Assembly: GCA_017413145.1 (NCBI GenBank)
Contig: JAFPUX010000309.1
Span: 1 to 9,354, forward strand
Source of the DNA: Kiritimatiellia bacterium
GTDB lineage: Bacteria > Verrucomicrobiota > Kiritimatiellia > RFP12 > UBA3636
Direction: 5' to 3'
DNA: 9,354 nt
Positions 4,359-9,354 of this stretch are shown here, piece after piece. Within the stretch, counting starts at the first letter, position 1. Each line of letters begins with the position of its first letter. Below the pieces are notes generated by a model that saw nothing but the letters and a program-made list of their open reading frames with translations, made no database searches and was not told the origin of the DNA. Both the position numbers and the translations under genes were made by a program.

Positions 4359-7019
4359 ATGAACGCCACGACCCGACCGATTGTGTTTCTCGCGCTGGCA
4401 ACCGTTTCGGTTGCGGCGCTGTCCGCCGTCCCCGCGCATGCGGACGCACTCCAACCCGCGTCGACCCCCGCCGAGACGCGGGTCCGGATCCAGAACGCGA
4501 TCGACGCGGCGGCGAACGCGTCCCCCGCCGGGACCGTCACGCTCGGTTCGGGCGACTTCAAAATCGACGCGCAGCTGATGGTGACGGGCGGCGTGGCGGT
4601 CGTCGGCCAGGGCTGGGAGAACACGACCCTCCGGCAGACCGCCGCCGACCGCGTCGCGACGCTCGAGGACGGGTCGCGGCTCGAGGGCGTCACGGCGAGG
4701 GACGGAAACCTGACGGCCAACTGGTCGCATGGCGCCGGCCTGTACGTCAAGGACGGCACGGTCTCGCGGTGCCGCGTCTGGTACAACCAGTCCACGGCAA
4801 AGGCCAACGTCTGGGGGGTCGGCGTGCACATCGAGTCCGGCACGATCGACCATACCATCGTCGCCTTCAACGGATTGACGGCAAATACAAGCGGCGGCGG
4901 CGGCATCGGAACCCACAACACGTCCGGAACCATCACGATCGACACCTGCCTTGTCTACGGCAATACCGCCCAAGGTTCCGACAATGAATCCAAGGGCGGC
5001 GGCGTCTGCATCTACTTGGGCGATCCGACGGTCACGATCCGGAACACGACGATCGCGGGCAATTCCTCGAGCGGTTCGGGCGGCGGCTTCTTCAACGGAT
5101 CCTACGGAAACAAGGTGAAGCTCGTGAACGCCATCGTCGCGGGGAATTCGGCCCCGTCCGACGCCGACGCCGCCTCCGGCACGCTCGCGTCCGGTTCGTC
5201 GAACAACCTCGTCGGCGGCAACGCATGGTTCGTCAACGCGGCGAACCGCGACTACCACCTGGGCGCGAGGTCTTCCGCGATCGGGGCGGGCACGGCCTGG
5301 CAAGGCATCGACAAGGACCTCGACGGCGCCGCGTTCGCCTCGCCGCCGTCGATCGGCTGCTACGAGTTCTTCGGCACGCCGATGGTCAAAGACCCCGTGT
5401 TCGACCCCGAGACCGGCGTCACGTTCAACCCGACGGTCGCCGTGGCGCTCTCGTGCGGGACGGACGGCGCGACAATCCGCTACACGGTCGACGACTCGGA
5501 TCCGACGGAGACGAGCGAGGCCTACTCGGAGCCCGTCGTCCTCTCCGCCACGACGACCGTCAAGGCCCGCGCCTACAAGGCGGGGATGCTCGCGAGCGAC
5601 GTCGTCTCCGCGACCTACACGCTCGGGACGCCCACGCCGCCCGAACTGGGCGAGGTGACGGTGGAGCCCGGGTCGACGTCGGCGATCATTTCCGGCGAAA
5701 TCCTCGACGTCGGCAACAACCTCGCCACGTCCTGCGACGTGTATCTGGCGTACGACACGAAGTCGAGCCGCCTCGGCGCGCCGACGCTGGTCGTCTCCGG
5801 CGCGACGACCGCGTTCAGCTACCGGATCCGGGGCCTGGACCCGGGCACGACGTACTACTACGCGCTCGTGATTTCCAACAACGCCCAGATCGCGAAGACG
5901 GCGTCGGCGCGTGGCCAGTTCGCGACCTCGGACAAGCAGGGGCTCCAGCCGGTCGCCGGCGATCCCCCCGCGACCCGGAGCCGCATCCAGGAGGAGATCG
6001 ACGGGGCGGCCGCCGAAACTCCCGCCGGAACCGTCGTCCTCGGCGAAGGCGTCTTCGAGATCGACGCGCAGCTGATGGTGACGGGCGGCGTGCGCGTCGT
6101 CGGCCTCGGCTGGGAGAAGACGGTCGTCAAGCAGACGGCCGTCGGCAGCACCACCCGCTGCGCGACCGTAAGCGGCGGCGCTCGGCTCGAGGGCGTGACG
6201 CTGACCGGCGGCCACACTCGCGCAAAGTTCGAGGACGGGGCCGGCGCCCTTGTCGACAACGGGACGATCTCGTGGTGCTGCATCACCAACAACCAGACGG
6301 GCGACGCACATTACGCCCAAGTTACCGTCAACAACATCTATGGCGCGGGCGTGAGGATCAAGAGCGGTTCCATCGACCACTCGATCATTGCAAACAACAC
6401 GGCGTACATGAACGGCGGCGGAAACAGCCACGGCGGCGGCCTCGGCGTCCAGAACCCGGCGGGGCCCGTCTTGGTCGAAACCTGCCTCTTCTACGGCAAC
6501 CGCGCGCCGAGCGGCAAGGGCGGCGCCATCTGCGCCGAATTGGGGAACAACCACCAGCTGCTGACGGTCCGCAACACGACGATCGCGAACAACGAGGCAT
6601 CCGGCGTCGGAGGCGGCGTGTACGTGTCGGAGTATTATGCCGCCAACAAGTTCAGCTTCGCCCTCGCCAACACCATTCTCGCCGACAACGTCTCGGGCGG
6701 CGAAGGCTCCGACCCGAACCTCGCGCTGCCCGACAACGAGACAATCGTGTCCGGCTACGCGGCGCGGTCCTTCGGCAACCTGTTCGCGAACGGCACGCCG
6801 GCCCTGGGCACGAATTCCACGAGCGTCGCGGGGTCCGGCGCGAAGTGGTTCGTCAAGCCGGAAAACGGCAACTACCACCTGCCGTCCGGCTCGTTCGCCG
6901 TCGGCACCGGCAAATGGTACCAGGGGATCGCCGAGGACCTCGACCGCTCCCGCCGCCTCAAGAAGCCCGCCGCGGGCTGCTACGAGGCGCAGTTCTGCAC
7001 GATCATGATCCTCCGCTAG
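4359..7019 (+). CDS. Secreted protein with two beta-helix modules, chitobiase-C-type and FN3-like domains
   Basis: This is an 886-residue exported protein. Residues 1-28 form a signal peptide (hydrophobic IVFLALATVSVAAL, cleavage near AHA/DA). Domains in order: beta-helix module A (36-337), opening with a pectin-lyase-like RIQNAIDAAA start and closing with PSIGCYEF; a chitobiase/beta-hexosaminidase C-terminal-type domain (about 343-422, with ATIRYTVDDSDPT and TTTVKARAYKAG); an FN3-like domain (about 427-523, with CDVYLAY and LDPGTTYYYALVISNN); and beta-helix module B (536-877), opening RIQEEIDGAA and closing AAGCYEA. Coils such as RNTTIAGN (228-235) and RNTTIANN (738-745) recur in the two modules. 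The protein ends with a short strand-like tail, FCTIMILR. Family knowledge: the pectin-lyase fold serves lyases, hydrolases, esterases and adhesins; the linking domains are usually accessory or carbohydrate-associated. No catalytic residues can be assigned, so glycan binding, surface attachment or glycan cleavage all remain possible. It has its own promoter, and the esterase fusion gene follows after 43 bases, probably co-transcribed. Confidence 0.9.
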   Translation: MNATTRPIVFLALATVSVAALSAVPAHADALQPASTPAETRVRIQNAIDAAANASPAGTVTLGSGDFKIDAQLMVTGGVAVVGQGWENTTLRQTAADRVATLEDGSRLEGVTARDGNLTANWSHGAGLYVKDGTVSRCRVWYNQSTAKANVWGVGVHIESGTIDHTIVAFNGLTANTSGGGGIGTHNTSGTITIDTCLVYGNTAQGSDNESKGGGVCIYLGDPTVTIRNTTIAGNSSSGSGGGFFNGSYGNKVKLVNAIVAGNSAPSDADAASGTLASGSSNNLVGGNAWFVNAANRDYHLGARSSAIGAGTAWQGIDKDLDGAAFASPPSIGCYEFFGTPMVKDPVFDPETGVTFNPTVAVALSCGTDGATIRYTVDDSDPTETSEAYSEPVVLSATTTVKARAYKAGMLASDVVSATYTLGTPTPPELGEVTVEPGSTSAIISGEILDVGNNLATSCDVYLAYDTKSSRLGAPTLVVSGATTAFSYRIRGLDPGTTYYYALVISNNAQIAKTASARGQFATSDKQGLQPVAGDPPATRSRIQEEIDGAAAETPAGTVVLGEGVFEIDAQLMVTGGVRVVGLGWEKTVVKQTAVGSTTRCATVSGGARLEGVTLTGGHTRAKFEDGAGALVDNGTISWCCITNNQTGDAHYAQVTVNNIYGAGVRIKSGSIDHSIIANNTAYMNGGGNSHGGGLGVQNPAGPVLVETCLFYGNRAPSGKGGAICAELGNNHQLLTVRNTTIANNEASGVGGGVYVSEYYAANKFSFALANTILADNVSGGEGSDPNLALPDNETIVSGYAARSFGNLFANGTPALGTNSTSVAGSGAKWFVKPENGNYHLPSGSFAVGTGKWYQGIAEDLDRSRRLKKPAAGCYEAQFCTIMILR
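4464..5369 (+). repeat. Beta-helix module copy A
   Basis: This is the coding segment for residues 36-337 of the protein at 4359-7019. It shares ordered blocks with copies at 5964-6989 (B) and 8425-9297 (C): an IQ..ID opening, AQLMVTGGV, GQGW..TTLRQTA, IDHTIVAFN, IDTCLVYGN, TIRNTTIAGN, NYHL/DYHL and GCYE. Over the last 48 residues ending at GCYE plus one, hand alignment without gaps gives 32 identities with copy C and 22 with copy B. Confidence 0.8.
4563..4595 (+). repeat. 33-base perfect direct repeat, first copy
   Basis: Positions 4563-4595 are identical to 6060-6092 in the same gene. They encode IDAQLMVTGGV, the strand that opens each helix module. The identity includes third codon positions and ends at a G to C difference (4596 versus 6093). 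Confidence 0.85.
5964..6989 (+). repeat. Beta-helix module copy B
   Basis: This is the coding segment for residues 536-877 of the protein at 4359-7019. It has the same block order as copies A and C but longer turns (for example the inserts around residues 645-660 and 755-765) and an altered end, PAAGCYEA in place of PSIGCYEF. It is the most divergent of the three complete modules. Confidence 0.8.
6060..6092 (+). repeat. 33-base perfect direct repeat, second copy
   Basis: This is the partner of 4563-4595, located 1497 bases further on in the same frame. The related site in the next gene (around 8517-8537) keeps only the shorter CTGATGGTGACG core. Confidence 0.85.
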
Positions 7020-7025
7020 CCGCAC

Positions 7026-7042
7026 GCCGGACGGCCGCCGGC
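7026..7042 (+). other. Small GC hairpin in the gap between the last two genes
   Basis: GCCGG (7026-7030) can pair with CCGGC (7038-7042) around a 7-base loop. The stem is only five pairs with no T-tract, so it is at most a weak attenuator or chance pairing in GC-rich DNA. The 43-base gap 7020-7062 shows no promoter that I can support. Confidence 0.15.
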
Positions 7043-7062
7043 ACCATGGACGCAACCAAACG

Positions 7063-9354
7063 ATGAACACGAAATGCATTCTCGCGGCCGCCCTGGCGGC
7101 GGCCGCCTTCGCCGCGCAGGGCGGGGAGAAGGTCGTCAAGACCGGCGACAAGCTCGTCTTCACGGGCGACTCGATCACGGAATTCGGCAAGAACCGGACG
7201 CACGGCTACGTGAACCTCGTCGTGAAGGGGCTCGCCGCGAACGGCATCGTCCCGGACTGGGAGGGCGTCGGCATCCAGGGCGACACGTCCGGCGACATGC
7301 TGGCGCGCTTCGACGCCGACGTCGTCGCCAAGAACCCGAAGATCGTGACGATCTCCGCGGGCGTGAACGACATCTACAAGCACGTCGACTTCGCGACGTA
7401 CTGCCAGAACGAGCGGGCGATGGTCGCGAAGGTCAAGGCGGCGGGCGCGAAGGCCGTCCTGCTTTCGCCGACGACCGCTGGATATGGCGAGACCGACACC
7501 GACGAGCTCCGCCGGTTCGTGGGCGGCGTGAAGGGGATCGTCGCCGACGAAGGGCTGGTCTACGCCCCGACGTACGAGCACTTCCGCGCGTGGATGAACG
7601 ACCCCGACAAGCCGGTCCTGGCGCGCATGGCCAACGCCGACCTGCGCATCACGTGCGACACGGTCCACATGTCCCCCGCGGGCGACCGCCAGATGGCCCG
7701 GGCGACGCTCAAGGCCTTCGGCCTCGACCCGGACGAGCTCTCCGCCGCGGAGGCGGCGTGGAACGCGGACGAGTCGCTCGTCCCGCTCGTCGTGCCCCCG
7801 TCCTCCACGGCCACGATCACGGTCAACCTCACCGCCGCCGAGGCGCAGGCCGTCGCCGGGCTTTCGATCAAGCAGATCCTCGACCGCGGCATCCCCTCGC
7901 TCGCCGCGAATCCGGCTCTCGAGACCGAGGGGAGCGGAGCTTCGACCGCGATGACGGTCACGTCCACGTCCTGCAACTTCTCCTACCGGACGTACGACCA
8001 GCTCGTCGCCGCCGCCGCCAAGCTGGGGATCCGCGTCGACGAGGCGGTCCGGTGCGCCATCCTCCGCGGCGCGCGCGACGCCTCGGCGCTCGTCCCGGGC
8101 GCGCCGGTCGTCGAGATGAACGGCGTCCGTTGCGGGTCGACGACCGCGACGTTCGACGCGACGATCCGATCCGTCGGCGCGACCGCCGGCTCCTGCGACG
8201 TCCTTCTCCGCTTCGGCACGGCGGCCGACTCCCTCGGCGCCGCCGAGCGCATCGCCGTCGGCGAAATCGACTCGTTCGACGTCCTCCGGAAGGGCCTGCA
8301 GCCGGACACGACCTACCACTACGAGCTGACGTTCGTCAACAACGCGACGACGCCGCAGAGCGCGGTCGTCGCCGGCAGCTTCCGGACGATGTCCGCCGGC
8401 GCCGCGATCGAGCCTTCCGGCGGCGACGACGCGGCAACCATCCAGGCGGCGATCGACGCGGCCGCGCCGTCGCACGGCACGGTGACGCTCTCCGGCGGCG
8501 TCTTCACGCTCGGCGCCGAGCTGATGGTGACGAACGGCGTCACGCTCGCCGGCCAGGGGATGGCGGAGACCACGCTCCGGCAAACCGCCCCGCAGCGCGT
8601 CATGACCGTCAAGAACGGCTCCCGCGTCGAGAAACTCGCAATGACGGGCGGCAACACGACGGCCAACTGGACGCACGGCGCCGGCGCCTACGTCGCGGAC
8701 GGCGCGATCTCGCGCTGCCACATCCACCACAACCGCGCCAAAGGCAACAACGTCTACGGCGTCGGCGCGTTTTTCGAGAAGGGCTCGATCGACCACTCGA
8801 TCGTCGCCTTCAACACGGGCACCGACACGGGCGCCGGCGGCGGCATCGCCCACTACAACACCGCCGGAACGATCGTCGTCGACACGTGCCTCGTCCACGG
8901 CAACGTCCGGACGAACGGACGGGGCGGCGGCGTCGCGATCGTCATGAACAACCCGACCGTGACGATCCGCAACACGACGATCGCCGGGAACGCCGCGAGC
9001 TCGACGGGCGGCGGCCTCTCCGACGAGACCTACAACCACAAGATCACGCTCGTGAACTGCATCGTCTCGGGCAATACGGCGGGTTCCGGCGACGCCAATG
9101 TCGCCGGCACGCCCGCGTCCGCTTCGTCGAACAACCTCCTCGGCGGCGCCCCGGCGTTCGTCGACGCGGCGAACGGAGACTACCATCTGACCGCGAACTC
9201 GCCCGCGAAGGGCGCGGGCGCGGCCTACGAGGGCATCGGCGACGACCTCGACGGCGTCCCGTTCGCCGATCCGCCCTCGATCGGCTGCTACGAGTACGAC
9301 GGCTCCGCGCCGCCGCCGGCCGCCCGGCCCCGGGTGACGTTCAGCGTCGACTGA
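7063..9354 (+). CDS. Secreted SGNH/GDSL esterase fused to FN3-like domain and beta-helix module
   Basis: This is a complete 763-residue protein whose TGA is the last codon of the window. A signal peptide (MNTKC, then an Ala-rich core, cleavage near FAA/QGG at 18) is followed by an SGNH hydrolase domain (about 24-220). Its four blocks are visible: Ser37 in FTGDSITE, Gly73 in GIQGDTS, Asn102 in AGVND, and Asp199/His202 in CDTVHMS. Family knowledge: bacterial SGNH enzymes of this size commonly remove acetyl groups from polysaccharides, but some are lipases or other esterases. Residues about 225-345 match nothing I recognise. An FN3-like domain (about 348-443, with SCDVLLRFGT and LQPDTTYHYELTFVNN) is homologous to the one in the preceding protein. 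The beta-helix module C (455-745) closes with PSIGCYEY, then a Pro/Ala linker and tail RVTFSVD. The ATG at 7063 is chosen because it immediately precedes the signal peptide; no clear Shine-Dalgarno is seen. It lies 43 bases after the preceding gene and is probably in the same transcript. The substrate is unknown. Confidence 0.92.
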   Translation: MNTKCILAAALAAAAFAAQGGEKVVKTGDKLVFTGDSITEFGKNRTHGYVNLVVKGLAANGIVPDWEGVGIQGDTSGDMLARFDADVVAKNPKIVTISAGVNDIYKHVDFATYCQNERAMVAKVKAAGAKAVLLSPTTAGYGETDTDELRRFVGGVKGIVADEGLVYAPTYEHFRAWMNDPDKPVLARMANADLRITCDTVHMSPAGDRQMARATLKAFGLDPDELSAAEAAWNADESLVPLVVPPSSTATITVNLTAAEAQAVAGLSIKQILDRGIPSLAANPALETEGSGASTAMTVTSTSCNFSYRTYDQLVAAAAKLGIRVDEAVRCAILRGARDASALVPGAPVVEMNGVRCGSTTATFDATIRSVGATAGSCDVLLRFGTAADSLGAAERIAVGEIDSFDVLRKGLQPDTTYHYELTFVNNATTPQSAVVAGSFRTMSAGAAIEPSGGDDAATIQAAIDAAAPSHGTVTLSGGVFTLGAELMVTNGVTLAGQGMAETTLRQTAPQRVMTVKNGSRVEKLAMTGGNTTANWTHGAGAYVADGAISRCHIHHNRAKGNNVYGVGAFFEKGSIDHSIVAFNTGTDTGAGGGIAHYNTAGTIVVDTCLVHGNVRTNGRGGGVAIVMNNPTVTIRNTTIAGNAASSTGGGLSDETYNHKITLVNCIVSGNTAGSGDANVAGTPASASSNNLLGGAPAFVDAANGDYHLTANSPAKGAGAAYEGIGDDLDGVPFADPPSIGCYEYDGSAPPPAARPRVTFSVD
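8425..9297 (+). repeat. Beta-helix module copy C
   Basis: This is the coding segment for residues 455-745 of the SGNH fusion protein. Shared blocks include AELMVTNGV, ETTLRQTAPQ, TANWTHGAGAYV, SIDHSIVAFN, VDTCLVHGN, TVTIRNTTIAGN and SSNNLLGG. Over the last 57 residues it is identical to copy A at 38 positions without gaps, counted by hand, although copy A belongs to a different gene. Confidence 0.8.

Noticed and set aside
4563..6092. Insertion sequence or transposon ends
   Set aside because: The 33-base direct repeats lie in frame inside one coding sequence and encode a structural helix motif; no transposase or terminal inverted repeats are present.
4284..7190. Very long open frame on the - strand (968 codons)
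   Set aside because: It runs opposite two well-supported genes and across their intergenic gap. The translation is Arg/Val/Asp-rich and has no domain I recognise; a shadow of codon bias.
7003..9186. Long open frame on the - strand (727 codons) opposite the esterase fusion
   Set aside because: Same reason: repetitive Arg/Val/Asp composition, no motif, and a clear SGNH/beta-helix protein on the other strand.

Overview
The window is a strongly G+C-rich bacterial sequence, with G or C at most third codon positions. Every gene I can support lies on the + strand. Gene content is that of an environmental or gut carbohydrate degrader: a family GH89 glycosidase, a secreted CocE-type hydrolase, an SGNH/GDSL esterase, and several secreted right-handed beta-helix proteins ending in the 'GCYE' signature of choice-of-anchor Q proteins. 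From memory, this combination (choice-of-anchor Q helices, chitobiase-type C-terminal domains, FN3-like 'CDVYLAY' modules, very high G+C) fits the Kiritimatiellota / Verrucomicrobiota / Lentisphaerota group best. That placement is inference; no rRNA or taxonomic marker gene is present.

Layout: (1) positions 1-714 are the 3' end of a secreted-type beta-helix / choice-of-anchor Q protein whose start lies outside the window. (2) Positions 715-835 are intergenic, with a weak hairpin and a good extended -10 promoter ending only 8 bases before the next ATG. (3) Positions 836-4263 are a two-gene unit: a GH89 alpha-N-acetylglucosaminidase-like enzyme without a signal peptide, then a CocE/NonD-family alpha/beta hydrolase with a signal peptide. 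The two genes share an ATGA stop/start overlap. (4) Positions 4264-4358 hold a very long, nearly perfect inverted repeat (4265-4322), a second promoter like the first, and a Shine-Dalgarno sequence. (5) Positions 4359-7019 encode an 886-residue secreted protein with two beta-helix modules separated by a chitobiase/HEX C-terminal-type domain and an FN3-like domain. (6) Positions 7063-9354 encode a 763-residue secreted protein with an N-terminal SGNH/GDSL esterase, an unassigned segment, an FN3-like domain and a third beta-helix module. Its stop codon is the last codon of the window.

The genes plausibly cooperate in glycan use at the cell surface or outside it. The SGNH esterase could remove O-acyl groups, the beta-helix and accessory domains could bind glycan or surface, the CocE-type hydrolase could cleave esters or amides, and GH89 could remove terminal alpha-linked GlcNAc, as found in gastric-type mucin and heparan sulfate. 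This pathway is an inference from family membership, and no substrate can be read from the sequence.

The most notable points are: exchange of beta-helix and FN3 modules between neighbouring genes (the first helix of the 4359-7019 protein resembles the helix of the next gene more than its own second helix); the esterase-to-helix fusion; the unusual signal-less GH89 with a predicted almost leaderless transcript; the 58-base hairpin overlapping a promoter; and a short beta-strand-like tail shared by the C-termini of all three beta-helix proteins. I see no tRNA, rRNA, CRISPR array, insertion sequence or attachment site.
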